A stretch of 52,608 nucleotides of DNA from Phycisphaeraceae bacterium (GCA_028284155.1 JANQSF010000148.1:1-52608), one strand, 5' to 3'; positions 17,383 to 25,578 are shown, numbered from the stretch's first letter. Numbers and translations are program-made. The notes: generated from the sequence alone by a model not told the origin.

Positions 17383-19026
17383 ATGCCAGACAGCTTCTAC
17401 ATCACGACGCCGATCTACTACGTCAACGACCGCCCGCACATCGGCCACGTTTATACGACGACGATCGCGGACGTGATCGCGCGATACCACCGGCTGCGTG
17501 GGGACGACGTGTTTTTTCTGACCGGGACCGACGAGCACGCCGCCAAAGTCGTCGATGCCGCGGCCGAGCGGGGCATCTCGACGCAAGACTGGGCCGACCG
17601 CAACGCCGGCGAGTTCGAGTCGACGTTTCAGCGGCTGGGCATGAGCAACGACGACTTCATCCGCACGAGTCAGGATCGGCACAAGGAGCGTGTGCAGAAG
17701 TACGTCAAGGCCCTGCTCAAATCCGGCGACGTCTACCTCGGCGACTACGAGGGCTGGTACGACGCGGGGCAGGAAGAGTACGTCCCCGAGAACAAGGCCA
17801 AGGAACAGGACTACAAGTCCGCCATCAGCGGCCGACCGCTCGTGCGCAAGACGGAAAAGAACTACTTCTTCAAGCTCAGCGCGTACCGCGAGCCGTTGTT
17901 GAAACTGTTGGAACAGGGCGAATCGGTTGACGGCTGCGCGTTCGACGTGCAACCGAACGCGCGGAAGAACGAGATCATCGAACGTATCCGCACAGCCGAG
18001 GACGTCCCGATCAGCCGCGACGTGGCCGGCGCGGGCCTGGGCGACTGGTGCATCACCGTGCCCGGCGACGACACGCACGCGATCTACGTCTGGATCGACG
18101 CGCTGTTCAATTACCTCACGACCGTCGATACCGACGAACGCCGCCACTACTGGCCGGCCAACGTCCACCTGATCGCAAAAGACATCCTGTGGTTCCACGC
18201 CGCCATTTGGCCGGCGATGCTGCTCGCGCTGAAGAAACAGCCCGGTTACGACTGGGTGCAACTCCCGGGCGTCCTTTATTCGCACAGCTTCTGGATCAGC
18301 GAAGGCAAGAAGATGTCCAAGAGCGAGGGCAACTTCATCGACCTGGAGAAGATCGATCAGTACGTCGAGACGTTCAGCCTCGACGCCCTGCGGTGGTTCC
18401 TCGCGACGCAGGGGCCGATGGGGACGACGGACAGTGATTTTGCGGAGGCGCGGTTTATTGAGGTGTACAACTCAGAGCTGGCGAACACGTTGGGGAACTG
18501 CCTTAGTCGTGTTTGCAATATGACCAACAGATACTTTGAGGGTCAATTGCCGGCCGGCGGTCAAGAGATCGATGACGTACTCCTCAATCAAGACAGTGAC
18601 GCGCAAGCGAAGTTGGTCACTCTAGACAGAGTCGCCCCCAATACTCACTCAAACACTGCGGACTCAGCTAGGCTGCTTGCGCTGGCTACCTATGCGTCCC
18701 ATGCCTTATCGCTCGTACAACAAATCGATCTCTATATCGAAGTAACCCAACCGTTCAAGAGAGCTAAAGACGAGAGCAAGCGCGACGAAGTCGCAACCAT
18801 CCTCTACAACTGCGCCGAAGCCCTCCGCATCGCCTCCATCCTCCTCTGGCCGTTCATGCCGACGAAGGCCGAGGAAATCTGGCGTCGTCTTGGCTGCGGC
18901 TACGCCGAACAGATGGCCGCCAACGGCGGGCGCGGCATGCTCGACGAGTGGGTGCTGTGGGGTCAACTCAAGCCCGGCACGCCCATCGCACAGGGCGACC
19001 CGCTGTTCCCGCGGTATCAGCCGTGA
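17383..19026 (+). CDS. metG: Methionyl-tRNA synthetase
   Basis: A 547-residue class I aminoacyl-tRNA synthetase that charges tRNA-Met. Visible: HIGH at residues 19-22, KMSKS at 310-314, and the anticodon-binding helical domain in the last third. The connective peptide lacks the CxxC zinc pairs of the E. coli enzyme, having YDAGQEEYVPENK instead, and there is no C-terminal Trbp111-like domain, so it is the short zinc-less form. ATG 17383 is chosen because the conserved first strand begins there. Between about 18436 and 18790 the codon use changes: all four AGA/AGG arginine codons of the gene fall in this stretch, which is also less GC-rich, then normal usage resumes. The protein remains in frame throughout. 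Divergent from a GT2 gene. Confidence 0.95.
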   Translation: MPDSFYITTPIYYVNDRPHIGHVYTTTIADVIARYHRLRGDDVFFLTGTDEHAAKVVDAAAERGISTQDWADRNAGEFESTFQRLGMSNDDFIRTSQDRHKERVQKYVKALLKSGDVYLGDYEGWYDAGQEEYVPENKAKEQDYKSAISGRPLVRKTEKNYFFKLSAYREPLLKLLEQGESVDGCAFDVQPNARKNEIIERIRTAEDVPISRDVAGAGLGDWCITVPGDDTHAIYVWIDALFNYLTTVDTDERRHYWPANVHLIAKDILWFHAAIWPAMLLALKKQPGYDWVQLPGVLYSHSFWISEGKKMSKSEGNFIDLEKIDQYVETFSLDALRWFLATQGPMGTTDSDFAEARFIEVYNSELANTLGNCLSRVCNMTNRYFEGQLPAGGQEIDDVLLNQDSDAQAKLVTLDRVAPNTHSNTADSARLLALATYASHALSLVQQIDLYIEVTQPFKRAKDESKRDEVATILYNCAEALRIASILLWPFMPTKAEEIWRRLGCGYAEQMAANGGRGMLDEWVLWGQLKPGTPIAQGDPLFPRYQP

Positions 19027-19065
19027 CCAGCGCGCGGTTCCCGGTTCACTTTGATCATCCCTTTT

Positions 19066-19134
19066 CGTGCCACGGCCGTGTCGGCCGTGTGAAACCCCTA
19101 CGATGAACCGCACAGCCGACACGGCCGTGGCACG
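19066..19134. repeat. Palindromic repeat, CGTGCCACGGCCGTG family, copy 3
   Basis: Arms at 19066-19090 and 19110-19134 with one or two mismatches, again exactly 69 bp long overall. It begins 40 bp after the metG stop and could also act as its transcript end. Confidence 0.82.
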
Positions 19135-19287
19135 AGACCGGCGCTCAACTCAAAGTATCGCTCTACCGACGTGCGGTTCCCAATGGCCACGCATCCGATG
19201 TGGGGATTGAAGCGGGACCGTCATTTCGATCGCAAACTTGAACCGGCGTTGGCTAGAGCGTCTTACCTGGCTCTTGTCCATTCAAAG

Positions 19288-19306
19288 CCCCCGGCTCTGC
19301 CGGGGG
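19288..19306. repeat. GC-rich stem-loop
   Basis: CCCCCGGC-TCT-GCCGGGGG, an 8-bp perfect stem with a 3-nt loop and no T tract. It ends nine bases before the 119-bp element and may be a further small repeat. Confidence 0.6.
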
Positions 19307-19315
19307 ATCGAACTT

Positions 19316-19434
19316 GGCTTCGTCCGAAAAGTAGGGTGCGCTTCAGCGCACCGCAACGAACGGACGGTTTCCCCGCGTCCTTGGTGCGCTGAAGCGCACC
19401 CTTCGGGTCGGCCGCTGACACTTCGGACGAAGCC
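19316..19434 (-). repeat. 119-bp palindromic element, copy 1 (inverted orientation)
   Basis: Ends GGCTTCGTCCGAA and TTCGGACGAAGCC are perfect inverted repeats. Inside lie two further hairpins of the TAGGGTGCGCTTCAGCGCACC type. Copies 2 (23801-23919) and 3 (35906-36024) are the same length and run in the opposite direction. Confidence 0.88.
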
Positions 19435-19462
19435 TAACTGACCAACGTCGCCTACGCACGAC

Positions 19463-19766
19463 ACGGAACGGCTGCGCCGTGCGGACTGCATGAGATGAGG
19501 GGCCTCGCCGTCGGCCCTCAAACTCCCCGACTCCCCCGCGGAAGTCGGGCAATTGGCCGAGCGTCCAACAACGACCGCACCTTCCGGTGGCGGCCGGGGT
19601 TTTATTCGGGGGTGGGACCGGCCGCGGAAGGCCGCTGTCCGAGGGTCGCCCGCGTCTTGGATGTGTGCGGCGCGAGGCATGCCATCGCGGGCGAAATACG
19701 GTTGTCATCGAGCGCGAGGTCTGAGCCACTCTGGCGATTGAAGAGGCCCGCACGGCGAGTGCACCG
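19463..19766 (+). repeat. Long intergenic repeat, copy R1
   Basis: About 304 bp that matches 44418-44862 along most of its length, including GGCTGCGCCGTG at the left, CTCAAACTCCCC in the first quarter, GATGTGTGCGGCGCG in the middle and GAGCCACTCTGGCGA plus AGAGGCCCGCACGGCGAGTG at the right. Both copies have the same orientation. No coding capacity that I trust. Confidence 0.8.
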
Positions 19767-19938
19767 CCTTTGCCATCGCGCTCTGCAAGATGTGGGTAAA
19801 GATCAGCCCCAAGGGGCGCGCTTTGGAAAGGCGCGGACAAAAGCATGCAAGACACTCTATCCGACAGTCACATGCACACGTTGATCGCTCAGCACACCGA
19901 ATCGTGTGCCCATGACGGCTGCGGCAAGAGTGGAAGAA

Positions 19939-20217
19939 TCACCCCGCCGACGCCCGTCTCACCGCGGGCTCTTCGGCGGCCTCAGCCGGGACGGGTGGCG
20001 GTGTCGCGTCGGCCTCGTCGATAGGCGCCGTTTCTCGCCATCGGCCGCGCGAGGCGGACCAGGCGCGGGCGGCGCCGCAGCGTCGGCAGATCTTCTTCAG
20101 GCTGTGGTCGGTGGGGTCGTCGATGCGCGAAGGGTGCACGTAAGACTTGACCGTGTGCTGGTCGCAGTCGGCCCATGCGTGGAGGCCGAACTTGCACAGG
20201 ATGGAGAGGCGGGCCAT
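19939..20217 (-). CDS. Small zinc-ribbon-like protein
   Basis: A 92-residue protein beginning MARLSILCKFGLHAWADC. The pattern CKFGLHAW near the N terminus followed by KKICRRCGAAR about 35 residues later resembles short DUF1660-like zinc ribbons, where two Cys/His pairs bind one metal. The C-terminal third is Ala/Pro/Glu-rich and likely disordered. ATG 20217 is preferred, with a GAGGGAT ribosome-binding site about 5-9 nt upstream; the frame is open 14 codons further. It is separated from the DUF1294 gene by ~200 bp and shares its direction. The function is unknown; the metal site is inferred. Confidence 0.6.
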   Translation of the reverse strand: MARLSILCKFGLHAWADCDQHTVKSYVHPSRIDDPTDHSLKKICRRCGAARAWSASRGRWRETAPIDEADATPPPVPAEAAEEPAVRRASAG

Positions 20218-20422
20218 ATCGATCCCTCGAAGCCGGTACTGCTGGACGCCCCGCTCCACCCTCGCTTAACGGACGCGGCCACGCGCCCGCCCCATTCCCA
20301 CTGGTGTGCTACCCCTTCATCGGCGGCCAAGGCGGCCGTCATGAAGCGACCGCATTGTAGGCGCATTTACGGGTTCGCCCAAGCCGCTCGGAACGGTTTC
20401 TGACGCCCGCCAACCGCCTTGC

Positions 20423-20731
20423 TCAGCCGCGCAGCCAGAGGATAACGCCCAGGCCGACACCGAGCGCGTGCAACGTGACGATCAGCCAGAAAACGATACG
20501 GAAAGACCGTTTGTACGTTTTGTGACGCCAGACCCGCTGCCCGACCCACCCGCCAGGCCAACCGCCGAGCAGCGCCATGACGTGCAGCGTCTTCTCCTTG
20601 ACCCGCCAACCGCCCCGCCGGGCCTGCCGCTTGTCCCAGCCGTACGCAACGAAAGTGACGACGCTCGCCACAACGAGCACTGCCGCGTAAAGCCAGATTG
20701 GCCAGGGGATGGTCAGGGCGAGCGTGGGCAT
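20423..20731 (-). CDS. DUF1294 family membrane protein
   Basis: A 102-residue inner-membrane protein with two or three transmembrane segments (about 8-28, 50-65 and 78-98) around the DUF1294 signature: YGWDKRQARRGGWRVKE, then ALLGGWPGGWVGQRV and RHKTYKRSFRIVFW. In other bacteria DUF1294 is often fused to a cold-shock domain; here it stands alone. A TACCAT hexamer on the minus strand (20744-20739) lies 7 nt before the ATG with no Shine-Dalgarno, as for metG. It diverges from the DUF1501 gene. Biochemical role unknown. Confidence 0.85.
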   Translation of the reverse strand: MPTLALTIPWPIWLYAAVLVVASVVTFVAYGWDKRQARRGGWRVKEKTLHVMALLGGWPGGWVGQRVWRHKTYKRSFRIVFWLIVTLHALGVGLGVILWLRG

Positions 20732-20738
20732 GGGGCGG

Positions 20739-20744
20739 ATGGTA
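20739..20744 (-). promoter_or_regulatory. Candidate -10 element for a leaderless DUF1294 transcript
   Basis: TACCAT on the minus strand, 7 nt before the start codon; same spacing as at metG. Confidence 0.35.
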
Positions 20745-20848
20745 GCCGCGGCGGCGAGGAAGCTTCAGCCGGCGGTGCACCTAACACCCTAACCCCACCG
20801 CCGCCCGATACAATAAACACTGACCGGCCACGTCTCGGAGACCCGCTC

Positions 20849-22237
20849 ATGCTCCGCGTATTCGACCCGCAACGACATTCTCGCCGCGAATTCCTCCGCA
20901 TCGGCGGGCTGGGCCTCGGTGGGCTGACGCTGCCGAGCCTGCTGGCCACGCAGGCCGCCGCGGCTGACGCGGGGATCGCCCTCAAGGATAAGGCCGTCGT
21001 CTTCCTGTTCATGCACGGCGGGCCGCCGCAGGCTGAACTGTTCGACCCGAAGATGTCCGCGCCGACCGGCGTCTGCTCCGCCACGGGTGAAATGAAGACC
21101 ACACTTCCGGGGGTGACGTTCGGCGGGACGATGCACAACCTGTCGAAGCTCGCGCACAAGATGGCTGTCGTCCGCTCGTTCGCCACCGGCAGCGGGGCGC
21201 ACGACATCAAGCCGATCGTCTGCAAGGACACGCTGGGCGCGAACATCGGCTCGATCTATTCAAGTGTCGCGGGCACGAGCAACGCGGCCACCGGCCTGCC
21301 GCGCAACGTCGCCCTCTTCCCACGGGCCGTGCTCGAAGACACGCAGAAGCGCAACTCCAACTTCGGCAAGTTCGTCTCGACCGGCGAACTCGGCCCCGCG
21401 TACGCGCCGTTCGTCCCCGGCGGCAAGAGCCACCTGCAATCGGACATGCAGCTCAAGCTCGAGCGCAAACGACTCGACGACCGCAAGGGTTTGCTCGGCG
21501 CGATCGACTCGCTGCGGCGCGACGCCGACAAGTCCGGCTCGATCGACGGCCTCGACCGTTTCCAGGCCCAGGCGTTCGACACCATCCTGTCCGGCGCGGC
21601 CGACGCGTTCGACCTGTCGAAGGAAGACCCGCGCACGGTCGCGCGGTACGACACCGCACCGCTGATCAGCGTCGACAAGATCAGTCGGAAGTGGAATAAC
21701 CACAAGAACTATGCCGACCACGTGCGCAGCCTCGGCCGACTCATGCTCATGGCCCGGCGACTAGTCGAGCGCGGCTGCGGGTTTGTCACCGTCACGACCA
21801 ACTTCGTGTGGGACATGCACGCCGACCAGAACAACGCGACGATGCACGAGGGCATGCGCTACGTCGGCGCACCGTTCGACCACGCCGTCGCCGCGTTCAT
21901 CGAAGACCTCGAACAGCGCGGCCTGACCGACAAAGTGCTGCTGGTCTGCTGCGGCGAGATGGGCCGCACGCCAAAGATCAACAAGAAAGGCGGCCGCGAC
22001 CACTGGGGCCGACTCAGCCCGCTGATGTTGCACGGCGGCGGCCTGCCGATGGGCCAGGTGATCGGCCAATCCTCAGCCGACGCCGGCGAACAGCACACCA
22101 GCCCGTACGGCATCCCCCACCTCGTCGCGACGATCATGCAAACTCTGTTCGACGTCGGTGAACTACGACTCGTGCAAGGCGTGTCGCCGGAGGTAATCCG
22201 CCTGGCGGCGGCGCAGGGGATTAAGGAGTTGGTGTAG
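20849..22237 (+). CDS. DUF1501 domain-containing secreted protein
   Basis: A 462-residue protein with a twin-arginine signal (SRREFLRIGGLGLGGL, Arg12-Arg13) and a sulfatase/alkaline-phosphatase-like DUF1501 fold: FLFMHGGPPQAELFDPK near residue 55, CGEMGRTPKINKKGGRDHW near 370 with the expected metal-site-like residues, and a C terminus ending with VSPEVIRLA. GGAG lies 8 nt before the ATG and TACAAT at 20809 may be its -10 region. DUF1501 proteins are very abundant in planctomycetes, usually paired with a DUF1549/PSCyt1 gene and thought to act in periplasmic polysaccharide breakdown. That partner is absent here, so this copy stands alone. Confidence 0.92.
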   Translation: MLRVFDPQRHSRREFLRIGGLGLGGLTLPSLLATQAAAADAGIALKDKAVVFLFMHGGPPQAELFDPKMSAPTGVCSATGEMKTTLPGVTFGGTMHNLSKLAHKMAVVRSFATGSGAHDIKPIVCKDTLGANIGSIYSSVAGTSNAATGLPRNVALFPRAVLEDTQKRNSNFGKFVSTGELGPAYAPFVPGGKSHLQSDMQLKLERKRLDDRKGLLGAIDSLRRDADKSGSIDGLDRFQAQAFDTILSGAADAFDLSKEDPRTVARYDTAPLISVDKISRKWNNHKNYADHVRSLGRLMLMARRLVERGCGFVTVTTNFVWDMHADQNNATMHEGMRYVGAPFDHAVAAFIEDLEQRGLTDKVLLVCCGEMGRTPKINKKGGRDHWGRLSPLMLHGGGLPMGQVIGQSSADAGEQHTSPYGIPHLVATIMQTLFDVGELRLVQGVSPEVIRLAAAQGIKELV

Positions 22238-22258
22238 CACGTCGCACCGACGACGTGC
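22237..22258. repeat. Hairpin after the DUF1501 gene
   Basis: GCACGTCG-CACCGA-CGACGTGC, an 8-bp perfect stem directly after the DUF1501 stop. No T tract follows. It overlaps the GTG drawn as start of the next gene, so it could influence that gene's translation or the true start may lie downstream. Confidence 0.45.
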
Positions 22259-22575
22259 CTGTTTACATATTGAGATATTCTTTCGACTATAGCGACTCAT
22301 GTCTGTGGTGCGTGAACGATGCGGCTTGGGATCGATTTGACAATCCCGTCAACCTAAACGACCTGCCCATTACGCCTGAATTGCGCGACGCACTTCTCAG
22401 CGCCTGTGAGCGTTTTGAAACCAGTCTGGATTGGAGCAATCTTGGTGGGCCGTCACCTTGGCCTCCGGAACAGTTTGCGGAGTTCAAGTCACGTTCCGAC
22501 GGACTGTTGACTCGCCTGATCGATGAATTAGGTCCCACTTTTGAGATCCGCGATAAACGCGACTTGACACCATAG
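22255..22575 (+). CDS. Small hypothetical protein, low GC
   Basis: A 106-residue acidic protein with no family I recognise. The composition is unlike its surroundings: noticeably lower GC and codons such as ATA, AGA and TTG. The N-terminal third is aromatic (YSFDYSDSCLWCVNDAAW), and the C-terminal half is helical and charged. No signal peptide or membrane segment. The start drawn is GTG 22255, which lies inside a hairpin; a TTG at 22270 is an alternative. The next small gene follows within 10 bp, so the two may be a unit acquired together. Function unknown. Confidence 0.6.
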   Translation: MPVYILRYSFDYSDSCLWCVNDAAWDRFDNPVNLNDLPITPELRDALLSACERFETSLDWSNLGGPSPWPPEQFAEFKSRSDGLLTRLIDELGPTFEIRDKRDLTP

Positions 22576-22583
22576 AATTGTCC

Positions 22584-22847
22584 ATGAGTCGCTCCGCCAC
22601 ACTTACCGACGCTGATGTTCTCGCACATGTCGTGTCGCAGGACGACACAGCCGACTCGGTCGGTTTCGCGCAAAACTCCTCGATGTTGCGGTTTGACGAC
22701 GAAGCCATGTCGCGTATGGACGAGTTGGCCGCTCGCAACCGCGACGGCCTACTGAGTCCGGAAGAATCGGCGGAATTACAGACCTACCTGCGCATCGGCA
22801 ACCTGCTGAGTTGGCTCAATGCCAAAACTCGTTCAACGCGGGTATAA
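22584..22847 (+). CDS. Small hypothetical protein, possible partner of the preceding gene
   Basis: An 87-residue mostly helical acidic protein: MSRSATLTDADVLAHVV, a central region with SMLRFDDEAMSRMDELAARN, and a C-terminal LLSPEESAELQTYLRIGNLL. The last motif resembles short proteins found beside toxin or PIN-like genes in planctomycetes, but no toxin is visible here. It starts 9 bp after the preceding small gene (ATG 22584; a TTG two codons earlier is possible). An antitoxin-type role is only a guess from size and pattern. Confidence 0.6.
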   Translation: MSRSATLTDADVLAHVVSQDDTADSVGFAQNSSMLRFDDEAMSRMDELAARNRDGLLSPEESAELQTYLRIGNLLSWLNAKTRSTRV

Positions 22848-22881
22848 ATCGACGCGGAAGGAATCGGGCGTGCCCTGAAAA

Positions 22882-22997
22882 GTAGGGTGGGCCAAGGCTT
22901 TGCGCGGCCCACCAGTTGGCGTCCGAGTGACCTTCAATCGCAATCATGTGAATAGTGCGCCCGATGGTGGGGCGCGCAAAGCCTTGGCCCACCCTAC
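22882..22997. repeat. 116-bp palindromic element, TAGGGTGGGCC type
   Basis: Arms GTAGGGTGGGCCAAGGC... (22882-22914) and the reverse complement (22965-22997) flank a variable centre. It stands between a small gene and the truncated hydrolase gene. It resembles the 119-bp element in plan and in its TAGGGTG start but has different sequence. Confidence 0.82.
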
Positions 22998-23036
22998 ATC
23001 AAACACCACAACCGTTCAGACGAAACGCGGATTGCC

Positions 23037-23741
23037 ATGCCCGAACTCTGGACACTCGCCGGCGTCAACAACTGGACGGGGAACGCGTACGACGACTATG
23101 TCGGCCGGGCGCTGCGGGCCCGACTGCGTCGCACGCCCGACCGTTCTTATGCGAGCCGGCTGGGGACGTCGGACCATTACACCGGTCGCAACAACGTGTT
23201 GGCCGTCGATTCCGAGCAGCGCCTTGACGAGGAAGGCGTGCGCATCGCGCGCGACGGGTTGGCAGGCGTGCCGGGCGTCGGTCGTGGTGAGTTGCGCAAC
23301 CAGCGCATCGCCGTCATGCTCATCGCCCCGAAGACGACGCACGAAACGCCGCGCGTCGACAAAGCCGACGACCTGCGTGTCGAGGTGTATTGGAGCCCGT
23401 ACGACCACGTGCCAAACCAGGGCATCTTTCGGCCGGACTCGCTGGGGTATTGGCGTCAGCGCGGAACGGTTTGGCCGATCAAGGCGTCGCACGCGTTGGG
23501 CGACTTTTTCGACAACGATTACCGGACCGTCAAACGCGTACGGCGACGCCGGCGCGGCGGCTCGGCCCGCGGTGGTCGTATCAGACACTACTACACGTGG
23601 GTCAAAACGAACGATGTCGCGCCAGGCGTCGTCGCAACCGTGCGCGACTGGCTCGCAACCGACAGCCTCGACCTCGTCATCGTCGCGCACAGCCAAGGGA
23701 CCAACATCGCGATGCACCTGCTCGAACGCGGGTTGAGGTGA
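23037..23741 (+). CDS. Alpha/beta-hydrolase-like protein ending just after the nucleophile motif
   Basis: A 234-residue protein. The N-terminal half matches no family I recognise but reads as a real protein (VNNWTGNAYDDYVGRALRAR, later RNQRIAVMLIAPK). Near the C terminus a beta strand LDLVIVAHSQGTNIAMHLL carries a nucleophile elbow of the A-H-S-x-G kind as in lipases and alpha/beta hydrolases. The chain stops only 15 residues after the serine, before any Asp or His of a triad could follow. Either the gene is truncated, with a 119-bp repeat starting 60 bp after the stop, or this is an inactive or unusual member. Calling it a pseudogene would need a full-length relative for comparison. Confidence 0.55.
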   Translation: MPELWTLAGVNNWTGNAYDDYVGRALRARLRRTPDRSYASRLGTSDHYTGRNNVLAVDSEQRLDEEGVRIARDGLAGVPGVGRGELRNQRIAVMLIAPKTTHETPRVDKADDLRVEVYWSPYDHVPNQGIFRPDSLGYWRQRGTVWPIKASHALGDFFDNDYRTVKRVRRRRRGGSARGGRIRHYYTWVKTNDVAPGVVATVRDWLATDSLDLVIVAHSQGTNIAMHLLERGLR

Positions 23742-23800
23742 CGGCGGGCACGGTCCGGCCTGTCGCTGCGTGAACAGCTTCGGCGACTTGCCGCGCACCA

Positions 23801-23919
23801 GGCTCTGTCCGAAATGTCGCCGGCCCACGCGTAGGGTGCGCTTCAGGGCACCAAGGCCGCGGGGAAACCGTCCGTTCACCGTGGTGCGCTGAAGCGCACC
23901 CTACTCTTCGGACAATGCC
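23801..23919 (+). repeat. 119-bp palindromic element, copy 2
   Basis: Same length and plan as copies 1 and 3, with end mismatches (GGCTCTGTCCGAA versus GGCTTCGTCCGAA; TTCGGACAATGCC at the right). It begins 60 bp after the truncated hydrolase gene. The CGTCCGTTCACC-type centre is shared with copy 3. Confidence 0.85.
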
Positions 23920-23929
23920 CAAAAGTTGG

Positions 23930-24005
23930 GTGCCGCTGGCTGCCTGCCCGCCAATGCCTGAACCGCACGAACAGGACACCAGCGGGCAAGCGGCCAACGG
24001 CACCA
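23930..24005. repeat. Imperfect inverted repeat, GGTGCCGCTGGC type
   Basis: GGTGCCGCTGGCTGCCTGCC on the left pairs with a GCGGGCAAGCGGCCAACGGCACC-like right arm with several mismatches. It immediately follows the 119-bp element. Confidence 0.55.
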
Positions 24006-24123
24006 GCAGAAGATCTGCCCGGTCAGTGCTTGATCTAACGGCGACTTGTTACTCGGGCACCATTGATTCCGGTGCGGGGAGTTTGATGATCGAGTCCGGA
24101 CGAAATGAGTGCCCACCGTGGGG

Positions 24124-25566
24124 CTATCGCAAGAACAGCAGGACGTAGATCACGGCGAGGACGATCTGGATCGCCGCGTACGGCACGGCCTTGACGACGA
24201 ATCGGCCGAACGACATCTTGAGGTTGTGCTTGTGCATGATCGTCACAGCCACGAGAGTCGAGGCCGAGCCGATCGGCGTGAGGTTGCCGCCCAGGTTCGC
24301 GCCGAAGATGACGCTCCACCAGAACGGGCTGTCGGGGTTGGCCTCGCCGGGGTTGGGCACGACGTTCGGATCGACGGCCATGATCTTGGCCAGCATGGCG
24401 GCGAGCGGGATGTTGTCGGTCACGCTGCTGAAGACGGCCGAGAGCACGAGCACGAGGCCGACGCCGAGCGTGTCGCCCAACTCGATCACCGGCGCGAGCC
24501 CCTTGCCGATCAGGCCGAGCACCTGCGCGTGTTCCATGACGTTGATCGTTACGAACAGCGCGGCGAAGAAGGCGAGCAGGTCCCAGTCGACGGCCTTGTA
24601 GAACTTGTCCGCCTCGGCCTTGAAGCGCACGAGCATAATCAGCGCGAACATCATCGCGACGAAGCCCATGCCCAGGTCGTTCATGAACCAGCCCGGGGCC
24701 GACGCCGCGGCAATGGTCACGATGAACAGGATGAGCATGGCCGTGCCGAACCAGAAGAAGCCCTTGCTCTCGATGCCGTCGTTCTCGTCGAACCCGCTGA
24801 CGATCAGCGCCGCCTCAGCCCGCTCGGCGTCGTCGCCGAGCCGACGGATGCCCCACAGCTTCGCGCCCAGCCAGATCGTCACGGCCGTCGCGACCACGAC
24901 GTAGGGCGCCGCTCTCAAGAAAAACGATACGAAACTGATCTCGGCCGCCTGACCCACGATGATGTTCGGCACGGAACTGATCAACGTCAGCAACCCGCCG
25001 ATGTTGGTGAGCAAACCCTCGATGAGCAGGAAGCCGAGCAGCTTGTCATTCTTCTTGAGCTTGTCCAGCGACACGGCCGTGAGCGACCCGACGATGATCA
25101 TCGCCGTCACGTTGTTCAGCACGGCCGAGAACACAACCGTCATCAAGCCGTAAAAGACGAGCAGGATCAGCGGGTCGCCCTTCGACAGCTTCGTCAACCG
25201 AATCGCGACCCACGTGAACAGACCTGATCGGCTGGTCACATCCACAAACACACTCGACCCGAGGATGATCGCGATGACGCCCCAGTCGATACCGGGGATG
25301 TAGACCGGCAGGTTGATCGTGTGACCCAGAAACTCCACCGGGTCACGATGGATCAGACCAAAGATCTCGCCAAGGATCAGGCAAACGACCGCGAACACTC
25401 CGACGATGACCGACTTTTTCGCGTGCAGCTTTTCCTCAAGCGCGAGGCAGGCAATCATCGCGACAAGGATGCCCGTGAACAGCAGCGTCGTCCACAACGG
25501 TACGTCGTGCGCGCCGCCGGCGTCAGCGGCAACAGTGAGTACGGATTGGAGTGCGTTCGATTGCAT
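24124..25566 (-). CDS. nhaD: NhaD-like Na+/H+ antiporter (ArsB/NhaD permease family)
   Basis: A 480-residue integral membrane protein with about 12 predicted segments starting at WTTLLFTGILVAMIACLALEE. It shows the NhaD/ArsB patterns: GIDWGVIAIILGSSVFVDV, SAVLNNVTAMIIVGSLT (a helix break typical of ion-transporter family members), and near the end SSVTDNIPLAAMLAKI and IFGANLGGNLTPIGSASTL. NhaD exports Na+ or Li+ in exchange for H+. It shares the strand with the universal stress protein gene upstream and diverges from the mrp operon, so this neighbourhood is dedicated to sodium and pH homeostasis. An inverted repeat separates it from the stress gene. The N terminus MQSNALQSVLTVAADAGG is not a strong signal peptide. 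Confidence 0.85.
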   Translation of the reverse strand: MQSNALQSVLTVAADAGGAHDVPLWTTLLFTGILVAMIACLALEEKLHAKKSVIVGVFAVVCLILGEIFGLIHRDPVEFLGHTINLPVYIPGIDWGVIAIILGSSVFVDVTSRSGLFTWVAIRLTKLSKGDPLILLVFYGLMTVVFSAVLNNVTAMIIVGSLTAVSLDKLKKNDKLLGFLLIEGLLTNIGGLLTLISSVPNIIVGQAAEISFVSFFLRAAPYVVVATAVTIWLGAKLWGIRRLGDDAERAEAALIVSGFDENDGIESKGFFWFGTAMLILFIVTIAAASAPGWFMNDLGMGFVAMMFALIMLVRFKAEADKFYKAVDWDLLAFFAALFVTINVMEHAQVLGLIGKGLAPVIELGDTLGVGLVLVLSAVFSSVTDNIPLAAMLAKIMAVDPNVVPNPGEANPDSPFWWSVIFGANLGGNLTPIGSASTLVAVTIMHKHNLKMSFGRFVVKAVPYAAIQIVLAVIYVLLFLR

Positions 25567-25578
25567 GAGTCTTTAGTT

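Larger units (their letters stand above)
19027..19938. other. Repeat island without genes
   Basis: A 912-bp convergent gap after metG. It holds, in order, the third CGTGCCACGG palindrome (19066-19134), a perfect 8-bp GC stem-loop (19288-19306), a 119-bp palindromic element (19316-19434) and one copy of a ~0.3-kb repeat (19463-19766) whose other copy is at 44418-44862. Open frames crossing these repeats have no recognisable family and I do not call them genes. Confidence 0.75.
23742..24123. other. Intergenic region with two palindromic elements
   Basis: A 382-bp convergent gap with the second 119-bp element (23801-23919) and, right after it, an imperfect inverted repeat of the GGTGCCGCTGGC type (about 23930-24005). 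The remainder shows no gene. Confidence 0.7.

Noticed and set aside
19343..19855. Frames across repeats R1 and the 119-bp element, as possible small proteins
   Set aside because: They run through palindromic repeats, are Arg/Pro-rich, and are not preserved in the second copy.
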